From: Lachnospiraceae bacterium
Lineage (GTDB): Bacteria > Bacillota > Clostridia > Lachnospirales > Lachnospiraceae
DNA: 51,487 bases
Direction: 5' to 3'
Assembly (NCBI GenBank): GCA_017552985.1
Contig: JAFZNO010000054.1
Coordinates: 1-51,487, forward strand
Shown: positions 33,600-42,618 of the stretch, piece by piece
How positions within the stretch are numbered: the first letter of the stretch is position 1
Layout: every line of letters starts with the position of its first letter
Notes under the pieces: model-generated
Seen by the model: the letters and a program-made list of their open reading frames with translations, nothing else
Told to the model about the DNA's origin: nothing
Database searches by the model: none
Program-made: the position numbers and the translations under genes

Positions 33600-34097
33600 T
33601 TACTCCCAGATCTTGAATTTGATGGTCTCGATCTTGGACACCTCATCCGCCTTAAAACAGATCTCGTCCTTCAGGCTGATCCCGGTCAGGATAATGCTGG
33701 TCTCCTCCCTGGCATCGATCAGGGCGATCAATTCTTCCGCGGTAATGATCTCATTTTCCACAAGGCCAAGTACCTCGTCTAAGATCAGCAGGTCGCATTC
33801 ACCCGTGCACAGAACCTTCTTGGCATAATTCAACCCGTTCCGGATGTTTCTGCACTCCTCCTGCTTTTGCTCTTCCGTCAGATTCTCAAAGCTTTGGTCC
33901 GACTTTTCGAAACAAAACAGCATGACTTCAGGCTCAAGGCGTTTTACGAACTGAGAACTCTTTAACCCCTTGCCCTTCAAAAATTGGATGATCACCACGC
34001 GCTTACCCGAATCAGCCGCCTGAATGGCCCTGCCAATGGCTGCTGACGTCTTCCCGCGTCCTTCTCCCGTAAATATCGTTACCAAACCTTTGCTCAT
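33600..34097 (-). CDS. cobO: corrinoid adenosyltransferase (CobO/BtuR family)
   Basis: This ATP:co(I)rrinoid adenosyltransferase forms the adenosyl ligand of coenzyme B12. The 165 residues show the P-loop FTGEGRGKTSAAIGRA (usual TGNGKGKT), then VVIIQFLKG, the downstream NGLNYAK and the Walker-B-like LLILDEVLGLVEN, as in BtuR/CobO. I chose the ATG at 34097 with GAGGA just upstream. It stands alone; no other cobalamin genes are in the window, so it may serve salvage. Confidence 0.9.
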   Translation of the reverse strand: MSKGLVTIFTGEGRGKTSAAIGRAIQAADSGKRVVIIQFLKGKGLKSSQFVKRLEPEVMLFCFEKSDQSFENLTEEQKQEECRNIRNGLNYAKKVLCTGECDLLILDEVLGLVENEIITAEELIALIDAREETSIILTGISLKDEICFKADEVSKIETIKFKIWE

Positions 34098-34195
34098 GTA
34101 TCCTCGCATTCTACTGACCGTCGATCAGATTCCAAACAACGTTCACGTCAGCATTATATCAAACAATCGCTCTGTTTGCAACCCAAAACGATTTA

Positions 34196-34849
34196 CTAAA
34201 GTTCCCCGCCGTCAACCTGCTCCCGTACGCATAATTCAAGCTTACTCACGGAAACTTCAAATGCCACGCGTTTTTCCACGGTTTCCTCATCCAGCTTTTT
34301 TACGTATTCCCTGCTCTGGATCCGTCCCCAGATCATACAGCGGTCGCCCACCTGAAAGCCCCCGGCATACCTTGCATTTCTCCCCCAACAAATGCAGGGA
34401 ATGTAATCCGATTTCCCATATGGCCTGTTCACGGCCAAAAGCACGTCTGCGATCTCCCTCCCCAGCGGCGTCTTTCTGTAGATGGGCGGTTTGCACACGT
34501 AACCATCCAAAAAGATCTGATTGCTTTTCGCGCTCTCCTCCACTTCATCCACAAATTCCATTTCTCTTGCAAACACGGAAAGCACCAGTCTGTTTCTTCT
34601 CTCCTCGTGTCTGTTATAAGACCGGAACTGTCCCGTGACGCATATGAGCGCCCCCTTGTAATCCACGTTTACGTCGATCAATCTCTCTGACGTCATTACC
34701 GGAATCACGTCATAACTGTCACTCAGCCTTTGTACCTTCACGTCCATCACGTAGAAGCCTTCTCCAAAAATCTCATGGCTAAAGGTAAAATCACTTACGA
34801 TCTCCCCCATCACCGTCACTTGGTTGTTTTCTATCACCTTATCCGTCAC
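34196..34849 (-). CDS. tandem OB-fold single-stranded-DNA-binding-like protein
   Basis: This 217-residue protein looks like two SSB-type OB folds in tandem. The first spans about residues 8-105 (VTVMGEIVSDFTFSHEIFGE to RNRLVLSVFAREMEF). The second spans about 112-208 (IFLDGYVCKPPIYRKTPLG, IADVLLAVNRPYG, DYIPCICWGRNARYAGGF, GDRCMIWGRIQSREY) and is the more SSB-like. There is no acidic SSB tail. The start is GTG with AAGGGAG upstream. Such paralogues are known in Clostridia next to housekeeping SSB; the role in DNA metabolism is not established. Confidence 0.8.
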   Translation of the reverse strand: MTDKVIENNQVTVMGEIVSDFTFSHEIFGEGFYVMDVKVQRLSDSYDVIPVMTSERLIDVNVDYKGALICVTGQFRSYNRHEERRNRLVLSVFAREMEFVDEVEESAKSNQIFLDGYVCKPPIYRKTPLGREIADVLLAVNRPYGKSDYIPCICWGRNARYAGGFQVGDRCMIWGRIQSREYVKKLDEETVEKRVAFEVSVSKLELCVREQVDGGEL

Positions 34850-35071
34850 CGTTGTTTCTCCCTTCTTCCTCGCATTGCTTTTTATGGATCGTTTCTTTAC
34901 GTTCCTGATTCACAATATTATTTATACACTACTTTTCCCGTCGATAAAACTGAATCCCGTCGCATTATCCTGACGTAAATCGCCAATACTTCTCCTTCTC
35001 CCCGCGTCTTTTTAAAAATCTTGACGTATGCCGTCAAAAATCACCTTCCGAAAAATTTCTATATTTCATGC

Positions 35072-35100
35072 TTGAATCCGAAAAAAAATAGTGCTATACT
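35072..35100 (+). promoter_or_regulatory. typA promoter
   Basis: TTGAAT, 17 bases, TATACT on the plus strand. The leader of about 70 bases that follows has a small hairpin (GCTCC with GGAGC, 35140-35155). The rest of the 330-base gap between the SSB-like gene and typA is AT-rich and shows no gene. Confidence 0.75.
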
Positions 35101-35179
35101 GATACAGTTTGAAAAAAGTGCCATTTTTAGGGATTTGTGAGCTCCTGCCGGGAGCCCGGAGATGAAAGGATTTGAATTT

Positions 35180-37012
35180 ATGAAACAAAAAAGAGAAGAC
35201 GTCAGAAACATAGCGATCATTGCCCACGTTGATCACGGCAAGACCACTTTGGTAGATGAACTTTTAAAGCAAAGCGGCGTGTTCCGTGCCGGCCAGGAAG
35301 TTGCCGAGCGCGTCATGGATTCCAACGACATCGAGCGTGAGCGCGGCATCACCATTCTGTCAAAGAACACGGCAGTTACCTACAAGGGAACCAAGATCAA
35401 CATTATCGACACCCCTGGCCACGCGGATTTCGGCGGCGAGGTAGAGCGCGTGCTGAAAATGGTAAACGGCGTTATCCTTGTGGTGGATGCATTTGAGGGT
35501 GCCATGCCCCAGACGAAGTTCGTGCTTCGCAAGGCACTGGAATTAAAGCTTCCCGTGATCGTCTGCATCAATAAGATCGACCGTCCCGAGGCTCGTCCTG
35601 ACGAAGTTGTGGACGAAGTGCTTGAGCTCTTCCTGGAACTGGATGCGGATGATTCCCAACTTGACTGTCCCTTCGTCTTCGCTTCCGCAAAGGCCGGCAT
35701 TGCCTCCCTCGAGGCTGAGACGCCCGGCACCAGTATGGAACCTCTGTTCGAGACCATCTTAAACTACATTCCCGCTCCCGAGGGAGATCCGGACGCGGGT
35801 ACACAGGTGCTCATCAGCACCATCGATTACAATGAATACGTTGGACGCATCGGCGTCGGCAAGGTAGACAACGGTTCCATCAAAGTGAACCAGGAGGTTG
35901 TCATCTGCAACCACCACGAGCCTGACAAACAGATCAAGGTGAAGGTTAGCAAGCTCTATGAGTTTGACGGTCTGAACAAGGTTGAGGTTAAAGAGGCAGG
36001 CATCGGATCCATCGTTGCCATCTCCGGCATCTCCGACATCCACATCGGCGATACCCTCTGCTCTCCTGAAAGCGTATTGCCCATCCCCTTCCAGAAGATC
36101 AGTGAGCCTACCATCGCCATGCATTTCATGGTAAACGACTCTCCCCTGGCAGGTCAGGAAGGCAAGTACGTTACCAGCCGTCACCTTCGCGAGCGTCTCT
36201 TCAAGGAGCTCAATACCGACGTATCCCTTCGCGTGGAAGAAACCGAGGATACGGATTGCTTTAAGGTGAGTGGACGCGGTGAGCTTCACCTGTCCGTTTT
36301 GATCGAAAACATGCGCCGTGAAGGCTTTGAATTCGCAGTAAGTAAGGCAGAGGTTCTCTATCATCAGGATGAGAAGGGAAAGCTTCTTGAGCCCATGGAG
36401 CTTGCCTACATCGACGTTCCGAATGACTATGCGGGCGCCGTGATTGAAAAGCTTGGCCAGAGAAAGGGTGAACTTCGCAACATGGGAAGCATCACCGGCG
36501 GCACCTATACCAGACTAGAGTTTTCCATTCCTGCAAGAGGCCTCATCGGCTACCGCGGGGAATTCTTGACTGACACCAAGGGCAACGGCATCTTGAACAC
36601 CGTGTATGACGGTTATGCTCCTTACAAGGGTGACATCCAGTACAGAAAGCAAGGAAGCCTCATCGCATTCGAAGCAGGCGAAGCCATTACTTACGGCCTC
36701 TTCAATGCACAGGAGCGTGGCCTCCTCTTCATTGGACCCGGAGAAAAGGTTTATTCCGGCATGGTCGTTGGACAGACCGGCCGCAGCGAGGACATCGAGA
36801 TCAACGTCTGCAAGAAAAAGCAGCTGACCAACACTCGTTCCTCTTCCGCCGACGAAGCCCTTCGCCTTGTTCCGCCCAAGATCCTTTCGTTGGAACAGGC
36901 TTTGGACTTTATCGACACGGACGAGCTCTTGGAGGTAACGCCCAAGAACCTCCGGATCAGAAAGAAAATCCTGGATCCCACGCTCCGCAAGCGTGCAAGC
37001 TTCAAGAAATAA
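35180..37012 (+). CDS. typA: ribosome-associated translational GTPase TypA/BipA
   Basis: This translation-factor GTPase binds ribosomes and supports assembly and growth under stress. The 610 residues match the family. The G domain shows G1 [10 protein letters not shown]2 ERGITI, G3 [11 protein letters not shown]4 [10 protein letters not shown] and G5 FASAKAG. Domain II, EF-G-like domains III and V, and the TypA-specific C-terminal part follow ([20 protein letters not shown]). I chose the ATG at 35180, giving the conserved start [14 protein letters not shown]; the ATG at 35162 adds six residues. It has its own promoter and a terminator. Confidence 0.97.
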   Translation: MKQKREDVRNIAIIAHVDHGKTTLVDELLKQSGVFRAGQEVAERVMDSNDIERERGITILSKNTAVTYKGTKINIIDTPGHADFGGEVERVLKMVNGVILVVDAFEGAMPQTKFVLRKALELKLPVIVCINKIDRPEARPDEVVDEVLELFLELDADDSQLDCPFVFASAKAGIASLEAETPGTSMEPLFETILNYIPAPEGDPDAGTQVLISTIDYNEYVGRIGVGKVDNGSIKVNQEVVICNHHEPDKQIKVKVSKLYEFDGLNKVEVKEAGIGSIVAISGISDIHIGDTLCSPESVLPIPFQKISEPTIAMHFMVNDSPLAGQEGKYVTSRHLRERLFKELNTDVSLRVEETEDTDCFKVSGRGELHLSVLIENMRREGFEFAVSKAEVLYHQDEKGKLLEPMELAYIDVPNDYAGAVIEKLGQRKGELRNMGSITGGTYTRLEFSIPARGLIGYRGEFLTDTKGNGILNTVYDGYAPYKGDIQYRKQGSLIAFEAGEAITYGLFNAQERGLLFIGPGEKVYSGMVVGQTGRSEDIEINVCKKKQLTNTRSSSADEALRLVPPKILSLEQALDFIDTDELLEVTPKNLRIRKKILDPTLRKRASFKK

Positions 37013-37027
37013 CGTGAAGTAAAAAAT

Positions 37028-37072
37028 AATAGGCCAGAGGACAAAACCATCCTTTGGCCTATTTCTTTTTTT
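37028..37072. terminator. bidirectional terminator after typA
   Basis: The stem AATAGGCCA with TGGCCTATT is extended inward by AGGA/TCCT and followed by TCTTTTTTT on the plus strand. On the minus strand ATTTTTT follows. It ends typA and the convergent acyltransferase gene, whose last codons overlap it. Confidence 0.88.
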
Positions 37073-38189
37073 GAAAAGCTTTGGGGAAATCTTTTATGCC
37101 GCGCTCTGCAAAGAGACAAGTACTTCCAACGAAAATGCAGAGAACCGTCTCCACAAGATAAAACAGAAAATGGGAATGCACAAAACGTAATACAAATGCA
37201 TTCGTCAGTTCAAACACAAAAAGATGAGTTAACCAAACGTATACCGACGTCTTTCCCAGGCGTTCCAACGGCATTTCCAGCCATTTCACGCCGTTCAGGC
37301 AAAGGAGTATGCCCGTGACAAAGACGGGAACAAACAAAAAATCATGTTTTGCGTAAGCCGGTGAATCCGCAAGCCATATTCTGACGGTCCCCACAAGGAA
37401 TAGCAAAAAGGCGCCGAGGAATAGCCTCATTACGTATCGCAGGGAGTTTAGCTTCTCGAAGATCCATTCAAACGCGTGAAGCTTTGCCGCAAAATACCCC
37501 ATAAAACACGTCAGCACAAATGCGATCCGGATTACGTCAAGGAACTGATGAAAGGCCGCTCCCACGTTTGGAGAAACAATGGCCGCGATGACAAAGATGC
37601 CGCCGGTCAAAACCAAAAGCACCGAAACGATCCGCTCCGCCGCCTCCTGCCATCCCTTGCCAAGTACGCTTCCATTCTTCTCTCTTTTCCAGATTGCCTT
37701 CAGGAATCGCAGGAAAGCCTCCGCCATCGCCAAAAACAGGAGCATCAGAACGTACTGCTGCACGTACCAGAAAGCACCGTTATAGCTGCTGCTGATACAG
37801 AAAAAATTCTGCAGGAATTCCTTAAGTTCAAAGGTCTTCCTCCCCAGGGAAAACAGGCACCCCATGAAGAGCAGGAAGATCACCCAATAACGGATCAAAA
37901 ACTGCAGGATCTGACTTAGGCCAATTGCCATCGCCGGGCCTTCTTTCCGCTCCATAACCCTGCACATTCCATATCCGGTTACAAAGGCAAAAATACCTAC
38001 GCAGATCTTTCCAAACCAGGCAAATCTGACGACCCATTCAGGACTCCAAAAGGCAAGTCTTTCTCCGTAGATCGCAAGATCATTAAAAAAGTGATGGTAG
38101 ATCAGCAGAAGGATTGCCAAGCCTTGAAGCTGCGATGATTGTTGTTTTGAAATTCCCGGCCCGGTACCGGTTTTCCTTTTTTCTGACAT
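37059..38189 (-). CDS. acyltransferase 3 family membrane protein
   Basis: This 376-residue integral membrane protein of the acyltransferase 3 (OafA/NodX) family transfers acyl groups to cell-surface sugars or lipids. The N-terminal QLQGLAILLLIYHHFFND matches the family opening, with the HH near the first helix. About ten membrane helices follow, with YVQQYVLMLLFLAM and GKTSVYVWLTHLFVFE near conserved positions. The ATG at 38189 has TGGAG 7 bases upstream. The acceptor is unknown. Its neighbour upstream is the glucosidase/glycosyltransferase group, suggesting a cell-envelope role. Confidence 0.85.
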   Translation of the reverse strand: MSEKRKTGTGPGISKQQSSQLQGLAILLLIYHHFFNDLAIYGERLAFWSPEWVVRFAWFGKICVGIFAFVTGYGMCRVMERKEGPAMAIGLSQILQFLIRYWVIFLLFMGCLFSLGRKTFELKEFLQNFFCISSSYNGAFWYVQQYVLMLLFLAMAEAFLRFLKAIWKREKNGSVLGKGWQEAAERIVSVLLVLTGGIFVIAAIVSPNVGAAFHQFLDVIRIAFVLTCFMGYFAAKLHAFEWIFEKLNSLRYVMRLFLGAFLLFLVGTVRIWLADSPAYAKHDFLFVPVFVTGILLCLNGVKWLEMPLERLGKTSVYVWLTHLFVFELTNAFVLRFVHSHFLFYLVETVLCIFVGSTCLFAERGIKDFPKAFQKKK

Positions 38190-38239
38190 GATTTACTCCA
38201 TAATAAATCTTTTTCATCTGCCGCATTCGCTTCGAAAAT

Positions 38240-39913
38240 TCACTGTACCCGGTAAATCCTCGCTTCGTAAGGCCGAAACCACCCCTGCTCGCCCTCCGGC
38301 AATCCGTCCAGCCTTCCGGACGAATGACTTCCGCGGGGATAATTGCAAAGAAGGAGTTTTCGTTTTTTCCCTACATATTCTTTGGGTAGTTTTATCCTTA
38401 CGGGCTTATCCGAGAAGGAACAAATGATCAGACAGGAAACGTCACACAGTCGCCTCTCATAAACGTAGACTTGCGGGTTATTTGGGAAAAACTCCCGATA
38501 GCTCCCCCACAGTAGTACGTTACTGCTCTTTCGAAGCTTCAAACACTTTCGATAAAAATTCAAAATACTGTAGGGATCCTTCTCCTCTGCCTCCACGTTC
38601 ACGCCATTCTCATAATTGGGATTGACATAAAACCATGGCTCTTTCCTGGAAAATCCGGCATAACGACCGCCAGTCCATTGCATGGGCGTTCTGGAAGAAT
38701 CCCTGCTGGAATGCCAGATGCGCTCCAGCCTTTTCTCGATGGAATCCTTTAAGTGATAACGGTTAAAATTGGTCAGGGAGCTGACGTCAACGTAATCGCT
38801 GATGGATTTCAGCCGGATGTTCATCATGCCGATTTCCTGACCCTGATATACAAAGGGTGTTCCCTGCTGGAAAAGATAGCTCATTGCCAGCATTGTGCCG
38901 CTGGCGCGCCAATACTTTTCATCTCCGTAACGGCTGATCACCCTGGGATGATCGTGATTTTCCAAATACAAGGCATTCCACGCCCTGCCATTTAAGGCTT
39001 TCTGCCATTTTGTGAAGGCCTTCTTCAGTTTCACAAGCGAGAATGGCCTATGCACGTATTCCGTATAAATACAGTCCGCCATCATGTGATCAAAGGAAAA
39101 CATCATGTCGAGGCTCTTCTTTGGTCCCGTAAGATATTTTAGCGCCGACTTCACCGTGGTGAGCGGACCTTCGCCGAGCTGGAAGCAGTCATACTGACTG
39201 CAGACCTCGCGGAATTCCTCCATGTACTCATAAATGTGAGGACCGTCCTTATAATACGGCAGTCCGTTTACCGCGGGAAGGAAAGGCAGTCCGTTCGGCA
39301 GCTTCTCATGCTTGGATATGAAATTGATCACGTCCTCGCGGAAGCCGTCCACGCCCATGTCCAGCCAAAACCTCAGAATGCTTTTTACTTCCTCGCGGAC
39401 CTTCGGGTTATCCATGTTGAGGTCTGGCTGCTTTTTTGCAAAAATGTGGAGATAGTATTGCTTTCTGACCTTGTCATACTCCCAGGCCTTTCCTTCAAAC
39501 AGGGAGTCCCAGTTGTTGGGCTTGTCACGCCAAATGTAATAGTCACTGTAGGGATTATCCTTCCCCTTGCGGCTCTCCTGGAACCAGGGATGTTCGTCGG
39601 ACGTGTGGTTCACCACCAGATCCATGATCACTTTGAGCCCTAATTCATGCGCCCTGTCCAATACCTTCTTAAGCTGACCCAGGTCGCCGTAATCCGGATG
39701 AATGTTTTTGTAATCAGAAATGTCATAGCCAAAATCAGCATTGGGTGAGGGATAGATGGGCGAGAACCATATGCCGTCCACGCCGAGGGACTTAATATAT
39801 TCCAGCTTCTCATAAACGCCGTACAGGTCTCCGATCCCGTCTCCGTTCCCATCCTTAAAGCTTCTGATCCAGATTTGATAAAAGGACTTCTCCTTATACC
39901 AATCGCCATTCAT
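38240..39913 (-). CDS. GH13 oligo-1,6-glucosidase-like alpha-glucosidase
   Basis: This cytoplasmic alpha-glucosidase of glycoside hydrolase family 13 has 557 residues and no signal peptide. It carries the metal-binding loop DGNGDGIGDL (21-30), DLVVNHTS, the nucleophile in GFREDVINF (D194), the acid/base in QLGEGP (E248) and the third acid in LENHDHPR. Val after the nucleophile is the residue linked to alpha-1,6 preference (isomaltose, panose) as opposed to Ala in alpha-1,4 enzymes. I chose the ATG at 39913 because AAGG lies 8 bases upstream. It starts 21 bases after the GT4 glycosyltransferase gene, and the two may act on related glucans. Confidence 0.9.
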   Translation of the reverse strand: MNGDWYKEKSFYQIWIRSFKDGNGDGIGDLYGVYEKLEYIKSLGVDGIWFSPIYPSPNADFGYDISDYKNIHPDYGDLGQLKKVLDRAHELGLKVIMDLVVNHTSDEHPWFQESRKGKDNPYSDYYIWRDKPNNWDSLFEGKAWEYDKVRKQYYLHIFAKKQPDLNMDNPKVREEVKSILRFWLDMGVDGFREDVINFISKHEKLPNGLPFLPAVNGLPYYKDGPHIYEYMEEFREVCSQYDCFQLGEGPLTTVKSALKYLTGPKKSLDMMFSFDHMMADCIYTEYVHRPFSLVKLKKAFTKWQKALNGRAWNALYLENHDHPRVISRYGDEKYWRASGTMLAMSYLFQQGTPFVYQGQEIGMMNIRLKSISDYVDVSSLTNFNRYHLKDSIEKRLERIWHSSRDSSRTPMQWTGGRYAGFSRKEPWFYVNPNYENGVNVEAEEKDPYSILNFYRKCLKLRKSSNVLLWGSYREFFPNNPQVYVYERRLCDVSCLIICSFSDKPVRIKLPKEYVGKKRKLLLCNYPRGSHSSGRLDGLPEGEQGWFRPYEARIYRVQ

Positions 39914-39934
39914 TTCAAACACCTTCTTTTGAAT

Positions 39935-41494
39935 TTATTTTGTAACGTCCTGCATCCAGGACTTTACGTTCTCCTTCGCTTCATGCAGCTGATCTGCAAG
40001 GCTCTCCTTCGCCTCCTGTACGCGGTCCGTAAAACTTTCCTTTGCACCCTGCACCCGGTCGGTAAAGCTTTCCTTCGCTTCCTGCACCCGGTCGGTAAAG
40101 CTTTCCTTCGCTTCCTGCATGCGGTCCACGATGCTCTCCTTCGTCTCCTTGACGCCGGCAACCAACATGTCCTTTGTCTCCGTCACGTTATCCTTCGCCT
40201 CCGACACGTTCTCCAGCATGCCCTCATACCAGCGTTTCGGCGCATGAAATGCCTTTTCCGTCGCGGCAACGAGCCCTGCTGCCACGTTCAGAAAATGATC
40301 AGACGTCTGATATTTGCGCTCCGTCATGGAACAGCTTTTATGGAGGTCGATCACCTCTCCGTAACGGTCTACGGCCATTCTCACCGCACTCTCCCAAGAA
40401 AGATAAATCTCATCCATGGCATTCTGTCCCACTTGACGCACGCGATCCAGATCCTTGCATGCCTCGCGCAGACATTCCGCCATGCTCCCGGCATTTTCAT
40501 CGATCAAATATCCGTTTCGCCTGTCCGTAATGCCCTCCGCGGCGCAGGACCCCTTGATCAGCACGCTCGCGATCCCGCATGCCGCCGCCTCGCGGACCAC
40601 AAGGCCATTCGTGTCATAAGTTGACGGGAATAAAAATAAGTCTGCTCTCGTATTCCAGGCGCGAAGCACGTTTCTGTCATAGATGGCCCCGGTAAAGAAT
40701 ATCTGATTCTCCAGCCCGAGTTCCTTCGTCTTTTCCTTTAATTCTTCCGCGTCCGGACCACTCCCCACGAAGACCATGCGGAAGTCCATGCCCTCATCCT
40801 TTAGAAGCTTCATGCAATCCAGGATTAACGGCAGTCCCTTATATTTTATGATTCTTCCGACAAATAAAAAGACCGGCACGCCCTCCGGCAGGTCATAGCC
40901 CTTGGTGGCCTCGCGCACGCCTGCGTCATCAACTCTTCCCTTCGCGAAATCCACGCCGTTTGGCATGACGCGATATCGTCCCTCATAGCCAAGAGACTTT
41001 AGATTCTCGCCGGCACCGTTGCTCACCACCCATATTTCATCGCAGGCAGAAATATTGTCCACCAGCGTCTTGATGCTCTCTTTTTGGATAAATTTCGCTT
41101 TAACTGCCCTGGCAATGTCCACGTCAAATTTCGTGTGATACGTAAAAATGATGGGAGCATCCGTCTCCTCCCGAAGCATTCTGGCCATCAAAGTTGAAGA
41201 AACGGGACAATGACTGTGGATCACGTCCGGCCGGAAGGCCTTCATGTCCTCTACCGCACCGGTGGCGAATGGATTCCCCGCGCGATATCCGCTGACGATC
41301 CCAGTGGTATCAATGCTTTGATAAGGAATGACCGGATAGGGATATTTGTCATAGGTTTCATTTGGATAGCGCGGCGTTCCCACCATGGGCTCCGCCAGTC
41401 CCTGTTCCTTCATGATCCTTGCATAATTCATTACAACGTTCACCACGCCGTCGATCACGGGCGGAAACGAATCATTTAGCAGCGTCACTCTCAT
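39935..41494 (-). CDS. GT4 glycosyltransferase with 11-residue-repeat C-terminal tail
   Basis: This is a 519-residue retaining glycosyltransferase of the GT-B fold. The N-terminal acceptor domain opens MRVTLLNDSFPPVIDGVVNV. The donor domain has VFLFVGRIIKYKGL, VFVGSGPDAEEL and DTNGLVVREAAACGIASVLI. The last 150 residues are not enzymatic. A helical linker is followed by six copies of an 11-residue unit (QEAKESFTDRV), giving an amphipathic, LEA- or apolipoprotein-like tail. Such a tail could hold the enzyme on membrane lipid, so a glycolipid product (such as diacylglycerol glucosides) is plausible. I chose the ATG at 41494, with AGGAGG 11 bases upstream; it overlaps the previous gene by 23 bases. 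Confidence 0.85.
   Translation of the reverse strand: MRVTLLNDSFPPVIDGVVNVVMNYARIMKEQGLAEPMVGTPRYPNETYDKYPYPVIPYQSIDTTGIVSGYRAGNPFATGAVEDMKAFRPDVIHSHCPVSSTLMARMLREETDAPIIFTYHTKFDVDIARAVKAKFIQKESIKTLVDNISACDEIWVVSNGAGENLKSLGYEGRYRVMPNGVDFAKGRVDDAGVREATKGYDLPEGVPVFLFVGRIIKYKGLPLILDCMKLLKDEGMDFRMVFVGSGPDAEELKEKTKELGLENQIFFTGAIYDRNVLRAWNTRADLFLFPSTYDTNGLVVREAAACGIASVLIKGSCAAEGITDRRNGYLIDENAGSMAECLREACKDLDRVRQVGQNAMDEIYLSWESAVRMAVDRYGEVIDLHKSCSMTERKYQTSDHFLNVAAGLVAATEKAFHAPKRWYEGMLENVSEAKDNVTETKDMLVAGVKETKESIVDRMQEAKESFTDRVQEAKESFTDRVQGAKESFTDRVQEAKESLADQLHEAKENVKSWMQDVTK
39953..40150 (-). repeat. six 33-bp tandem repeats in the glycosyltransferase tail
   Basis: Six in-frame units of 33 bases each code an 11-residue repeat. 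The units at 40052-40084 and 40085-40117 are identical in DNA, and the next one differs slightly, which points to recent duplication by slippage. Copy number may vary between strains. Confidence 0.9.
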
Positions 41495-42545
41495 TTCCGG
41501 AGTCACCCTCCTCTTCTTCCCAGACGCCTGGGCCATACCACATTTTTACCTGCTCCTGCTCGGCCTCGTTCTTATCAACGTGCTTTTTCAGAGCCTGTAT
41601 CATCTTATAACATTCATCAATTTTAACCGACGTCGTTCTAAGCAGGAATAGATCTGAGATCTTACGGGCAAGGGTGGAACCGGAATTAACAAATCCGCTC
41701 CAAAACCAATAGGGACTCATGAAGATCAAATATGCGCCAATCACGACGCCAATCGTCAGCATGTAAATGATCGTTGCCATGGACATTAGAATGCTTACTG
41801 CAATCACAAGCAAACCGCAAAACAACAGCGCAGCTCCTACCAGGCAGGATTTCCAGGATTCCTTCTGTTCCTTCTCGTAAATCTTTAAGTTCTCCTGTTC
41901 CTTCACCAATCGCTTTTCCAGATCAAAGCCTTTGCCAAAATAACATTCCTTATATTTCTGAGAATCCGTAAAGGGCCGGACGTAAACGACCTTAATGCCG
42001 CCGATGGTAACAAACAGTATGAGGCTGGTGATCAAAAACACAACGGCCATAATGCGGAAAAAGTACAAATCTCCCGCCGTCGTCTGATCGATCACCAAGT
42101 CCCGCACCACCTTACCCGGGTCGAAATCCGCAAGCCCCTTCTCATACCACGCCGTTCCAAACTCCAGCTTGCGATTGACGCGGCCCGTGAGATGAAGGGT
42201 CTGGTTAATCCCTTTTGTAAAACGCTCCATCTGTGAAATTGTTTTTGGATCCGAGATGCCCACCCTGATCCAGGTATTCTCGTCAAAAGGTATGGTAAAG
42301 TATTCAAAGGTTTTCGCCCCGTTACTTGAGCTGGCGCAGACGCTCCCGTATTTCCCAATGATCACGGAACTAATGTCAAATCTCACGTAAGTTCCCTGTT
42401 TCAAATCACTGAGTTCTGACACGCGCAAAGGCCTTGCAAGCTTAAGCCGCGCGTCACCGATAAAATAAGCCGCCCACATGGCCAAGGAAAGGATAAACGT
42501 CATTAACGTGATCAATATGTGCTTCGATGCCTGATATCTTTTCAT
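41472..42545 (-). CDS. unknown four-helix membrane protein
   Basis: I do not recognise this 357-residue protein. It has a first helix (about 11-29), an extracytoplasmic beta-rich domain of about 130 residues (GTYVRFDISSVIIGKYGSV, TWIRVGISDPKT) and a second helix (ALVVFLITSLILFVTIGGI-like segment at about 170). A charged cytoplasmic loop leads to a pair of helices (LVGAALLFCGLLVIAVSILM, TIIYMLTIGVVIGAYLIFM). The acidic C-terminal tail (GVWEEEEGDSGNESDAAK) follows a short helix. It overlaps the glycosyltransferase gene by 23 bases and probably shares its transcript. It sits where spo0A follows spoIVB in many sporeformers. Confidence 0.7.
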   Translation of the reverse strand: MKRYQASKHILITLMTFILSLAMWAAYFIGDARLKLARPLRVSELSDLKQGTYVRFDISSVIIGKYGSVCASSSNGAKTFEYFTIPFDENTWIRVGISDPKTISQMERFTKGINQTLHLTGRVNRKLEFGTAWYEKGLADFDPGKVVRDLVIDQTTAGDLYFFRIMAVVFLITSLILFVTIGGIKVVYVRPFTDSQKYKECYFGKGFDLEKRLVKEQENLKIYEKEQKESWKSCLVGAALLFCGLLVIAVSILMSMATIIYMLTIGVVIGAYLIFMSPYWFWSGFVNSGSTLARKISDLFLLRTTSVKIDECYKMIQALKKHVDKNEAEQEQVKMWYGPGVWEEEEGDSGNESDAAK

Positions 42546-42618
42546 GCCATTTCCCCCATTCTTATTCTATTTTAGTTTCATCTTTCCCATAAGTCAATGG
42601 AAAGAGGGGAAGTCTCTT

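Noticed and set aside
39953-40150. 33-bp repeats as a possible CRISPR array
   Set aside because: There are no spacers; the units are contiguous, in frame and code a protein repeat.
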